The notes under the pieces: model-generated
The model's input: the letters and a program-made list of their open reading frames with translations, nothing else
Told to the model about the DNA's origin: nothing
Databases searched by the model: none
Shown: in pieces, positions 1 through 8,213 of the stretch
Layout of the letters: the number at the start of each line of letters is the position of its first letter
Position numbering within the stretch: the stretch's first letter is position 1
Translations under genes and position numbers: made by a program
DNA from: CAYWKS01 sp964458935
GTDB taxonomy: Bacteria; Planctomycetota; Phycisphaerae; Phycisphaerales; Zrk34
Assembly (NCBI GenBank): GCA_964458935.1
Contig: CAYWKS010000049.1
Span: 1 to 11,197, forward strand
Reading direction: 5' to 3'
Length of the DNA: 11,197 bases

Positions 1-140
1 GCCGCTTCAAGAAGATGTGCGAGAAGGAAGGCCTGACCAAGGACGTGAAGAAGCATTCGTATTACGAGAAGCCTTCCGAGCGCCGCCGCCGCGCGATGCG
101 CAAGAGCCAGAAGCGCATGGTCCGCACGACCGGCCGGTGA
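1..140 (+). CDS. rpsU: 30S ribosomal protein S21, 3' end (5' truncated by window edge)
   Basis: The reading frame is open from the window edge (first full codon at 3) to a TGA at 138-140 and gives 45 C-terminal residues. They begin RFKKMCEKEGL, continue with the family's YYEKPSERRRR segment and end in a basic tail rich in Arg and Lys. This is the conserved body of bacterial ribosomal protein S21, a small subunit protein near the anti-Shine-Dalgarno region that helps initiation. S21 is usually about 60-70 residues, so roughly the first 15-25 residues lie outside the window. The gene is followed after 37 bases by rsfS on the same strand with no terminator visible between them, so the two may be co-transcribed. 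Identification rests on the motif pattern and is fairly secure despite the truncation. Confidence 0.85.
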   Translation, partial: RFKKMCEKEGLTKDVKKHSYYEKPSERRRRAMRKSQKRMVRTTGR

Positions 141-177
141 GCCGACCGGGGATCGCCTGCCCCTTCCGGGCGCCCGC

Positions 178-627
178 ATGTTTATGACTGACACGGCCCG
201 AACCCAGCCCGACGGCGAGCCCGACGCGGAGCTGTTCGCCTGTTGCGTGGCGCGGCTGATGGCCGACGCCCGCTGCGAAGACGTGCAGGTGCTCGACCTG
301 CACGGGCTCAGCCAGGTCACCGATTACTTCATCATCGCCACGGGCACCAGCTCGCGGCAGCTCAACTCGGTGGTCGCCGACCTCAAGGAACTCGCCCGCC
401 AACAGGACCAGTCGATCTTCCGGTCCGACGACGCCCGGGCGCAGACCGGCTGGGCGGTGGTCGACTTCGTGGACGTGGTGGCACACCTGATGACCGCGGA
501 CCAGCGGGCGTACTACGACCTGGAGGGGCTGTGGGGCGACGCGCCGCAGGTCCGCTGGCGGCAGCGGACGACCCCCGGCCAGTTCGCCCGGCTGCGGTCG
601 GCTCCCGGCGGCGCGGGCGAGGCCTGA
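178..627 (+). CDS. rsfS: Ribosomal silencing factor RsfS
   Basis: RsfS (DUF143/Iojap family) binds ribosomal protein L14 on the 50S subunit and blocks subunit joining, lowering translation in stationary phase or starvation. The 149-residue product shows the family core: LDLHGLSQVTDYFIIATGTS at about 40-58, then GW..VDF at 91-97 and YYDLEGLWGDA at 112-122. E. coli RsfS is about 105 residues. The extra length here is a roughly 20-residue acidic N-terminus and a 25-residue Arg/Gly/Ala-rich C-terminal tail, both probably disordered. ATG at 178 and ATG at 184 (two codons later) are both possible starts, and neither has a convincing Shine-Dalgarno. In many bacteria rsfS sits beside nadD; here it lies between rpsU and rpsO, which puts it among translation genes. 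Confidence 0.9.
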   Translation: MFMTDTARTQPDGEPDAELFACCVARLMADARCEDVQVLDLHGLSQVTDYFIIATGTSSRQLNSVVADLKELARQQDQSIFRSDDARAQTGWAVVDFVDVVAHLMTADQRAYYDLEGLWGDAPQVRWRQRTTPGQFARLRSAPGGAGEA

Positions 628-641
628 CCGACCCGGCGGAC

Positions 642-670
642 TTGTCAACGCGGCGCGGGTGGTTTACACT
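642..670 (+). promoter_or_regulatory. Sigma70-like promoter of rpsO
   Basis: TTGTCA (642-647, five of six matches to the -35 consensus) is separated by exactly 17 bases from TACACT (665-670, four of six matches to the -10). It lies 15 bases past the rsfS stop and would start transcription near 677, giving rpsO a leader of about 33 bases. Spacing and position make it credible. It was not tested against the background frequency of such matches. Confidence 0.6.
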
Positions 671-709
671 GCATCGTTTACGTCACGGAACGCGGAGACG
701 ACCGGCACC

Positions 710-979
710 ATGGCACTGACCGTCGCGACCAAGAAGCAGATCATTGACGACAACGCCCGCGGCGACGCCGACAGCGGCTCGCCCGAGGTCCAGGTGGCGC
801 TGCTCACCCGGCGGATCAACGACCTGACCGATCACCTGCGGACCCACCGCCACGACTACCACTCGCGGCGGGGGCTGATCGTCATGGTCGGCCGGCGCAA
901 CCGCCTGCTCCGTTACCTGCAGAAGAAAGACCGCGACCGCTACCTGGCGCTGATCCAGAAGCTGGGGCTGCGCAAGTAG
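710..979 (+). CDS. rpsO: 30S ribosomal protein S15
   Basis: S15 is a primary 16S rRNA binding protein of the small-subunit platform and contacts h20-h22 and the 23S bridge. Starting at ATG 710 the product is exactly 89 residues, the canonical length, with the GSPEVQVALLT segment at 23-33 and the signature LRTHRHDYHSRRGL at 43-56, and it ends in KLGLRK. The frame is open 51 bases further upstream (659), but those residues are not S15-like and would overlap the -10 element, so the longer start is rejected. GGAG at 694-697 lies 12 bases before the ATG and can serve as Shine-Dalgarno. It is followed by pnp after 211 bases, the same rpsO-pnp order as in E. coli and many other bacteria, with no U-tract terminator between them. 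Confidence 0.96.
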   Translation: MALTVATKKQIIDDNARGDADSGSPEVQVALLTRRINDLTDHLRTHRHDYHSRRGLIVMVGRRNRLLRYLQKKDRDRYLALIQKLGLRK

Positions 980-1019
980 ACGCCGGTCGCCGGTTGTGAC
1001 AAGTGAATCGTTTCGATCG

Positions 1020-1168
1020 GTCTGTCGGCGTTTTGACAGACGGGAGGCAGTGGGCGGAACGCCCCGTCGCCGCGTCGCGCGGCGTTCCGCCAACTGTCCC
1101 CTGTGATCCCCGACCCGATGGCTCCGGCTGACCGATCCGCCACCCCGCGCACGCCGGTTCGCGTGCGC
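1020..1168 (+). promoter_or_regulatory. Structured pnp leader with three hairpins
   Basis: Three inverted repeats fill the rpsO-pnp gap. Hairpin A pairs GTCTGTC (1020-1026) with GACAGAC (1035-1041) around an 8-base loop. Hairpin B pairs GGCGGAACGCC (1053-1063) with GGCGTTCCGCC (1081-1091), 11 perfect pairs. Past one G/A mismatch it is prolonged by six more pairs (1046-1051 with 1093-1098, one of them G-U), enclosing a 17-base loop. Hairpin C pairs GCGCACGC (1147-1154) with GCGTGCGC (1161-1168) and ends 22 bases before the pnp ATG. None is followed by a U-tract, so they are unlikely to be terminators. In E. coli the pnp leader at this place is cleaved by RNase III and used for PNPase autocontrol; by analogy hairpin B is the candidate cleavage site. 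The function is inferred and the base pairing is read directly. Confidence 0.6.
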
Positions 1169-1190
1169 CGAACGCAAGGATTGGTTAACC

Positions 1191-3344
<2,154 letters not shown>

Positions 3345-3385
3345 GCGACGGACCGGTGAACCGCGGCCAACCTCGAACCGAACCC

Positions 3386-3412
3386 ACCCCCGCCACCGCG
3401 CGGGGGTTTTTT
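3386..3412 (+). terminator. Intrinsic (Rho-independent) terminator of pnp
   Basis: ACCCCCGC (3386-3393) pairs perfectly with GCGGGGGT (3400-3407) around a 6-base loop, and the stem runs into a six-T tract (3407-3412). It sits 41 bases after the pnp stop and 4 bases before the end of the convergent - strand gene. Read on the - strand the stem is not followed by a T run, so it serves the + strand transcript mainly. Confidence 0.92.
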
Positions 3413-3416
3413 GTTG

Positions 3417-3641
3417 CTACTTGCTTCTTGTGGAGCCGCGACTGCCGATCATCGTCCAGCCCATCAGTATGCCGGCGAGGAAGCCCAGCCCGAGCATGAC
3501 CAGGCTGAAAACCACCAGTGACATCGTCACCTTCGCGAAGATCAGGTGGATGGTCACCGCGTCCGTGTTGAGCAGGATCAGCACGAGCGCGAGAGCGCCG
3601 ACGACGATGGCGGTGATGAGCTTGATCTTGTGGGTGTTCAT
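3417..3641 (-). CDS. LapA-domain (DUF1049) small membrane protein
   Basis: A 74-residue protein with two hydrophobic helices, about 7-24 and 39-65, a short polar link containing NTDAVTIHLIFAKV and a basic tail GSRGSTRSK. The pattern (first helix, N.D.V.+hydrophobic beta-like stretch, then a glycine-rich second helix with GLGFLAGILMG) matches the LapA/DUF1049 family. In E. coli LapA works with LapB in control of LPS synthesis via LpxC and FtsH. The E. coli protein is longer because it carries a C-terminal coiled region absent here, so equivalence in function is not assured. ATG at 3641 has AAAGGGG (complement of 3649-3655) 7 bases upstream, a good Shine-Dalgarno. A TATGCT on the - strand just upstream may be a -10, but no matching -35 is visible. 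It is divergent from the glycosyltransferase operon and convergent with pnp. Confidence 0.75.
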   Translation of the reverse strand: MNTHKIKLITAIVVGALALVLILLNTDAVTIHLIFAKVTMSLVVFSLVMLGLGFLAGILMGWTMIGSRGSTRSK

Positions 3642-3753
3642 GCCCGGGCCCCTTTATCGATGTGCGTACGCGACAGCATAGCAGCCCGGCGCGGCCGTGC
3701 CGGGTCACGGCGAGTTGACACAGCATCCGGCGGGCGTGATGCTTTGGCGGGCC
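3642..3753. promoter_or_regulatory. Divergent promoter region between the LapA-like gene and the glycosyltransferase operon
   Basis: On the + strand a perfect TTGACA (3715-3720) lies 17 bases before GATGCT (3738-3743), a weak -10 (three of six). If used, transcription would start about 3750, almost at the ATG at 3754. On the - strand TATGCT (complement of 3675-3680) is a possible -10 for the LapA-like gene. Between them CCCGGC (3685-3690) pairs with GCCGGG (3699-3704); with two inner pairs (one G-U) this makes an 8-bp hairpin and may be an operator or simply chance in GC-rich DNA. Confidence 0.35.
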
Positions 3754-5421
3754 ATGGATGAGCCGCACGTCACACAGTCCGAGCAGGGAGGTCCGCCGCC
3801 CCTTGCCCCGCCTCAGCCGCGCCGATGGATGGCGCTGCCGCTGCTGGCGGTGGCGATCGTGCCGATCTGGGCGGGGCTGGGCTGGACGCCGCTGAGCGCC
3901 CGGTCGGACGGCCGCTACGCCGCGGTCGCGATGGACATGGCGGCCAACGACCACTGGCTGATCCCGCAGAAGTTCGGCCAGCCGCATCTGACCAAGCCCC
4001 CGCTGACCTACTGGGCCGAGGCCGGCTGCATCGAGCTGTTCGGCGCGACCGAGTTCGCCGTGCGATTCCCCTCGGCGCTGGCCGGGTCACTGGTCATCGT
4101 GCTTTGCCTGGCGCTGGGGTGGCGTCTGTACGGGCTGCGCGTGGGATTGCTCGCCGCGGCGCTGCTGGCGGTCACCCCGCTGCACCTGGTCGTCAGCCGA
4201 CTGACGCTGACCGACGGCTTGCTGAATCTGTTCTGGTTTCTCACGTTGATCGGCGGACTGATGACGGTGCGCGAGCCGGGCAGGTGGCGCTGGCCGCTGT
4301 TGATGTGCGCGGGCGTGGCGCTGGGTTGGCTGACCAAGCCGCTGGCGCCGTGGGGGGCGCTGGGCATCGTCGGGGTGTGGATGCTGTTGGCGGGGCATTG
4401 GCGTGCCCTGGTCTGGCCGGCCGTCGCGGGCGCGGTGGCGCTGGCGCCGATCGGGTTGTGGTTCTACTTCGTGTGGCAGGACTCGCCGCACATCATCGAG
4501 GTGTGGGAGCGGGAGGTGGCCGAACGCGCCGCCGGCGGGGGCCGACACGACGAGCCGTTCTGGTACTTCATCCCCGTGTTCTTCGTGGGGCTGTTCCCGG
4601 CGTCGGCGATGCTGGAGATCCCCGGCGTTTCGAGGCCCCTTCGCTCGACGTGGCAGAGCCTTCGCCGCGGGTCCGACGGCGCCTTCTGGGCGCTGGCGAC
4701 GGCCATGCCCGTCATCGCCTTCAGCATCCCCGAGGGCAAGCTGCCGACGTACATCCTTCCCGCCGCGCCGGCCGCGGCCATGCTCACCGCCTTGATGCTC
4801 GACGGCTGGCTGACCCGCCGTCACGATGACCCGCCGGTCAGCTACAGCCCCCCGGAGGTCCGCACCACGCTCATGATCGTGCTGGGTGTGCTCGCGCTGG
4901 GCGGCGTCGCCGCGGGCTTCATCTGGCAGGATGGCGCGTACTGGTGGATCGGCCTGCCGGCGCTGCTGCCGGGTGCGGCCGGGCTCTACCAGCAGCGCGT
5001 CTGGCGGTTCGGGCCCCCCGCGCGCGCACGTGCCATGACGCTCGTCTGGCTGAGCGTCATTGTCGTGAGCACGTGCGGCCTGATGGTCGCCGGCTACCTG
5101 TGGCGGCCGCACGGCGGGGCGGCGCTGGCTCGCGAGATACGCCATACCATCGACGTCGAGCGCCCCGAGGTCGTGACATTCGGCCACCGCGACTACGCGC
5201 AATCGTTTTACTGGGGCCAGTGGGTCACCCCGACCGACCTGCCCGAGCAGATGCGCGAGCTGGTCGACGCGCACGGCCGGCGGCTGATCGTCATCGCCGA
5301 CCAGGACCGCTGGGCGAAGTTTGTCGGCCAACAGCCGCAGATCACCGGCCAGTTTGACATCGTGATGGACTGGCAGCGCTGGCCGAGTCAACGCCGCTTC
5401 CTTGTACTGCAACCTCGCTGA
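3754..5421 (+). CDS. ArnT/PMT-like GT-C glycosyltransferase (first of pair)
   Basis: A 555-residue polytopic membrane protein of the ArnT/dolichyl-phosphate-mannose mannosyltransferase (GT39/GT83) superfamily. Such enzymes move a sugar from a polyprenyl-phosphate donor to a lipid or protein on the outer face of the cytoplasmic membrane. After a Pro-rich N-terminus come a first TM at about 26-45 and the large first loop SDGRYAAVAMDM (51-62), with D.HWLIP and KPPLTYW (from K81), the pattern of ArnT. About ten further hydrophobic segments follow, then an extracytoplasmic C-terminal domain of roughly 90 residues. ArnT has DE where this protein has S51-D52, an atypical form of the acidic motif. 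ATG 3754 is chosen because the upstream starts (GTG 3697, ATG 3739) overlap the TTGACA element; no start has a strong Shine-Dalgarno. Donor and acceptor are unknown. Confidence 0.8.
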   Translation: MDEPHVTQSEQGGPPPLAPPQPRRWMALPLLAVAIVPIWAGLGWTPLSARSDGRYAAVAMDMAANDHWLIPQKFGQPHLTKPPLTYWAEAGCIELFGATEFAVRFPSALAGSLVIVLCLALGWRLYGLRVGLLAAALLAVTPLHLVVSRLTLTDGLLNLFWFLTLIGGLMTVREPGRWRWPLLMCAGVALGWLTKPLAPWGALGIVGVWMLLAGHWRALVWPAVAGAVALAPIGLWFYFVWQDSPHIIEVWEREVAERAAGGGRHDEPFWYFIPVFFVGLFPASAMLEIPGVSRPLRSTWQSLRRGSDGAFWALATAMPVIAFSIPEGKLPTYILPAAPAAAMLTALMLDGWLTRRHDDPPVSYSPPEVRTTLMIVLGVLALGGVAAGFIWQDGAYWWIGLPALLPGAAGLYQQRVWRFGPPARARAMTLVWLSVIVVSTCGLMVAGYLWRPHGGAALAREIRHTIDVERPEVVTFGHRDYAQSFYWGQWVTPTDLPEQMRELVDAHGRRLIVIADQDRWAKFVGQQPQITGQFDIVMDWQRWPSQRRFLVLQPR

Positions 5422-5453
5422 CCGATCGCGACCTCACCCGGACCTCTTGCGGC

Positions 5454-7115
5454 ATGACCCACCGACCGGACATCCACGAGCAGCGAGGCCAGGGGCGCAC
5501 CATTGCGTGGCTGATCCTCGGGCTGCTTGCCGCACGCGTGCTGTACCTGGTGTTTCTATGTCCGTATGAGCTGGTCGGCGACGAGGCGCACTACTGGGAA
5601 TGGTCGCGTCGGCCCGCGCTCAGCTACGCCACCAAGGGCCCGGGCGTTGCGCTGTCCATCCTCGCGTCGCGGAGCGTGTTCGGGTCGAGCGAATGGTCGG
5701 TGCGGCTGCCCGCCGCGGCCTTCGCCGCCGTCTCGATGCTCGCCGCGGCCGGCCTGGCGCGACGCATCAGCGGCGGGGACAACCGGGCCGGCCTGTTCGC
5801 CGCGGCCCTGTTCGCGCTCACCCCCGTCTACACCGGCGTCGCCCAGCTCATGACCATCGACTCGCCGTTCCTCGCCTTCTGGGCGCTGGCCGCCTGGGCC
5901 GGGTGGGCGGTGTTCGACAACACGCCCGATCGGCCGCGCCGCGCGTTGGCGGCCTGCGCCGCGCTCGGTGCGGCCCTGGGCATCGGGTTCATGTACAAGT
6001 ACAACATCCTCTTGCTCCTGCCGGGGTTCGTGCTCTACTGGATCATCGCCGCACGCAAACGCGGCATGTCGCTCGGCCGATTCCTCGGGCTGTGCACGCT
6101 CGTCGGCGCCGTCGCCCTGCTCACCATCAGCCCCGTGCTCGTCTGGAATCACCTGAACGACTGGCAGACCGTCAAGCACGTCCTCGGGCACCTCGGCGTG
6201 GAGGGCGGCGACATCGACGCATCCGACAAGACCGGCTATGACCCGATGTGGACGCTCGAACTCGTCGGCGCCCAGGTCGGGTTCATCGGCCCGCCGCTCC
6301 TGGCGCTCATGGGCCTGGCCGTCGCTCGCGCCTGGCGCGACCGCAAGCGCGCGGGACCGGCGCCCGCCGCGCCCGGGGGCGCGGCGTACCTGCTGTGCTG
6401 CGGCCTGCCGATCATCGCCTTCTTCCTCGCCGTGACCGCCATGACCGACGCCGAGGGCAACTGGCCCATCCCCGGGTACGTGACGCTGCTGATGCTTGCG
6501 GCGGTCTACCTGCCGGGCGAGCTGGACAGGTACCGACAGCGTGTCGCGGACTGGCTGGCCAAGCCCGAACCGCGACCCCGGGCGGGGTGGATGCGCGCCA
6601 AGCCCGAGACGGCGTGGCAGGTCGCCTGGCACTGGTCATTGGGCTGGGGCATCGGCGCGATGGTCGTGCTGATGTTCGGCGGCTACGCGCTGCAATGGCC
6701 CGGTGCCCAGCGCCTTCCGGGGGTCGATCGCATCGGCGGCCATGCCGCCCGCGCGGCCGAGGTCCACGACGCGGCGAAGCAGGTCGAAGCACAGACCGCC
6801 TCCCAGCCGTTCATCGTCGCCGACCATTACCAGAAGGCGTCGCTGCTCGCGTTTTATCTGCCGGGCCGGCCGCGGGTCTATTGCGCCGCCAGTCGCATGG
6901 GCAAGCGCATCAATCCCTACGACTACTTCGAGGACGTGAACCTGGCGGACCCGAATCTGCTCGGGCGCGACGCGGTGCTCGCCGACGCCTCCCGCAGCCA
7001 GTGGCATGGGGCGCTGGGGTTCGACCGCATTCGGTCGATCGACGGTGCGACGGACGTCTTCGCCGCTTACAGTTACGCGGGCCCCAGGGTCGAGGCAACC
7101 GGAGCAGGCCATTGA
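5454..7115 (+). CDS. PMT/ArnT-like GT-C glycosyltransferase (second of pair)
   Basis: A 553-residue polytopic membrane protein of the same superfamily as its upstream neighbour (32-base gap, probably one operon) but clearly divergent in sequence. After a first TM (about 16-36) the first outer loop carries the canonical acidic pair GDEAHYWEW (D43, E44) and K61 in TKGPG, the positions used for donor binding and catalysis in this family. About ten more hydrophobic helices follow, then a soluble extracytoplasmic C-terminal domain with ADHYQKASLLAFYLPGRP and NPYDYFED, features shared with bacterial GT39-type enzymes. It likely uses an undecaprenyl-phosphate-linked sugar, with the acceptor unknown. 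Retention of DE suggests an active enzyme. The stop codon overlaps the start of the PAP2 gene, so the two are translationally coupled. No strong Shine-Dalgarno precedes the ATG. Confidence 0.83.
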   Translation: MTHRPDIHEQRGQGRTIAWLILGLLAARVLYLVFLCPYELVGDEAHYWEWSRRPALSYATKGPGVALSILASRSVFGSSEWSVRLPAAAFAAVSMLAAAGLARRISGGDNRAGLFAAALFALTPVYTGVAQLMTIDSPFLAFWALAAWAGWAVFDNTPDRPRRALAACAALGAALGIGFMYKYNILLLLPGFVLYWIIAARKRGMSLGRFLGLCTLVGAVALLTISPVLVWNHLNDWQTVKHVLGHLGVEGGDIDASDKTGYDPMWTLELVGAQVGFIGPPLLALMGLAVARAWRDRKRAGPAPAAPGGAAYLLCCGLPIIAFFLAVTAMTDAEGNWPIPGYVTLLMLAAVYLPGELDRYRQRVADWLAKPEPRPRAGWMRAKPETAWQVAWHWSLGWGIGAMVVLMFGGYALQWPGAQRLPGVDRIGGHAARAAEVHDAAKQVEAQTASQPFIVADHYQKASLLAFYLPGRPRVYCAASRMGKRINPYDYFEDVNLADPNLLGRDAVLADASRSQWHGALGFDRIRSIDGATDVFAAYSYAGPRVEATGAGH

Positions 7116-7810
7116 ATGATCAGGCGACGCCAACCGATCCGTACCTGGCGAGGCTGTACAAGCCGTTTCGTTCCCGACGGGTGATCGCGGGCGTCGGCGC
7201 CTTCATGCTGGCGTTTGTCATCGCGCTGCCTTTCGACACGCCGGTCTATCGCCACTTCCTGCCGACCGACACGGGCGACACGGACTGGCACCGTCTGCTG
7301 CGCATCCTGGGGTACCTGCCGACGTGGCTGATCCTCGCGGGCGTGTTCTTCCTGATCGACACGCGGCGGATCGCGCGGATGGGCTTCGGGCTGGCGACGA
7401 GCCGGGTGGGTCTGACGCTGTTCAGCGTGATCCCCGCGGGACTGTTGGCGGAGTTGCTGAAGCTGCTCATCCGGCGGGTCCGGCCCGACGACGCGGACGG
7501 CGAGCACATCTACATGCCCTGGGCGGGCGCGTGGTGGCAGAGCGGCGACCTGGGTCTGCCGTCGAGCCATACCGCGATCGCCTTCGCCGGCATGGGCATG
7601 CTCGCGCACGTCTACCCGCGGGCCGCGCCGGTCTTGCTGCTGATGGCGATCGGCACGGGCTTCACCCGCGTGATGAACCACACGCACTTTGTCTCCGATG
7701 CGTCGGTGGGGGCGGTGCTGGGTCTTCTCACGGCACGAGCGGTCTGGCACGACCACGTGAAGCGTCATCGGCTGGACCCGCGAGCGATGACCGATAAACC
7801 GTTCGAGTGA
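7112..7810 (+). CDS. PAP2-family membrane lipid phosphatase
   Basis: A 232-residue membrane protein with about six hydrophobic helices and the complete PAP2 acid-phosphatase signature: K117-X6-R124-P125, P150-S-S-H153 and R186-X5-H192-X3-D196. In this family the last His forms the phosphoenzyme and the second acts as acid, with the site facing outward. Relatives dephosphorylate undecaprenyl pyrophosphate, phosphatidylglycerol phosphate or lipid A, and the sequence alone does not choose among them. The start is TTG 7112, whose TTGA overlaps the TGA of the preceding glycosyltransferase; GGAG (7101-7104) lies 7 bases before it. The first in-frame ATG is near codon 33, inside the first helix, and would delete the N-terminal YLARLYKPF segment. 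The context suggests recycling of a polyprenyl carrier or trimming of lipid A in the same pathway as the two glycosyltransferases. Confidence 0.88.
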   Translation: MNDQATPTDPYLARLYKPFRSRRVIAGVGAFMLAFVIALPFDTPVYRHFLPTDTGDTDWHRLLRILGYLPTWLILAGVFFLIDTRRIARMGFGLATSRVGLTLFSVIPAGLLAELLKLLIRRVRPDDADGEHIYMPWAGAWWQSGDLGLPSSHTAIAFAGMGMLAHVYPRAAPVLLLMAIGTGFTRVMNHTHFVSDASVGAVLGLLTARAVWHDHVKRHRLDPRAMTDKPFE

Positions 7811-8213
7811 CGGGACATATCACGTGTAAATCCCCGGTAAATTTGGCGCGTTGACCAAGAAATTACTGGCATGAGCGTTCAGATAGTGTTATGTTTCCCT
7901 TAGCGCTGTTCTGTCGATTTACCAAACGAAGTCGACCGAACGTGCCGCTGGGATCGGTTTCCGGGCGATGTCACGAGATCCCAGCACGAGCAGCACAGCC
8001 GCGAGGGGTGGATCACCGGGATCGGCATTCCCGGTGCACGCGTTGTGCGATGCTGAGCGTTTGAGTCATTTCTGTGTGAGTTAGCGCATGTCGCAGAGTT
8101 GGGTCTTGCCCGAAGTACAGCGAGCCGGCGCTCCGGTGCGGCACGACAAACACACTTGTCGGCTGCGCCCCACGCGTCCCGGTCGGCTCGCGCATCTGTT
8201 GCGGAGGTGACGC
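7811..8213 (+). promoter_or_regulatory. 403-base non-coding stretch: structured leader of the cold-shock gene
   Basis: No recognisable protein lies here. The first 120 bases are visibly richer in A/T than the rest of the window and contain CACGTG (7821-7826) and GGTAAAT at 7836-7842 with an inverted copy at 7917-7923. Downstream are two perfect stems. GCTGGGATC (7947-7955) pairs with GATCCCAGC (7977-7985) around a 21-base loop, and CACCGGGA (8014-8021) pairs with TCCCGGTG (8029-8036) around a 7-base loop. The stretch ends in GGAGG (8203-8207), 6 bases before the cold-shock ATG. Long folded 5' UTRs that change shape with temperature are known for E. coli cspA; a similar role here is an inference. 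A separate small RNA in the same place cannot be excluded. Confidence 0.5.
7866..7895 (+). promoter_or_regulatory. Possible promoter of the cold-shock gene
   Basis: CTGGCA (7866-7871, four of six) and TATGTT (7890-7895, four of six) are 18 bases apart, and TG at 7887-7888 gives an extended -10. This layout, CTG-CA, 18 bases and TGN before the -10, is the same as in the much clearer leuC promoter of this window. It would start the transcript near 7902 and give a leader of about 310 bases. Individual matches are weak. Confidence 0.35.

Noticed and set aside
659..709. Upstream extension of rpsO by 17 residues
   Set aside because: It would make S15 longer than its invariant 89 residues and would begin within the -35/-10 interval of the predicted promoter.
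994..1061. Separate promoter for pnp using TTGTGA (994) or TTGACA (1033)
   Set aside because: No acceptable -10 lies 16-18 bases downstream of either, and TTGACA at 1033 is part of hairpin A.
3697..3753. Earlier GTG/ATG starts of the first glycosyltransferase
   Set aside because: GTG 3697 lies inside a hairpin and upstream of TTGACA at 3715-3720; the added residues are not family-like. ATG 3739 remains possible but overlaps the -10 candidate.
4087..5412. 441-codon - strand frame opposite the first glycosyltransferase
   Set aside because: Composition is a Gln/Arg/His/Pro-rich shadow of the sense gene, which shows clear membrane helices and ArnT motifs.
6248..7111. N-terminal extension of the PAP2 frame through the second glycosyltransferase gene
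   Set aside because: The frame is merely open by GC bias; the residues are a shadow of the transferase, and PAP2 similarity starts after TTG 7112.
7866..7881. Sigma54 promoter (TGG at 7867) before the cold-shock gene
   Set aside because: The expected GC dinucleotide ten bases after GG is absent (CA is found).
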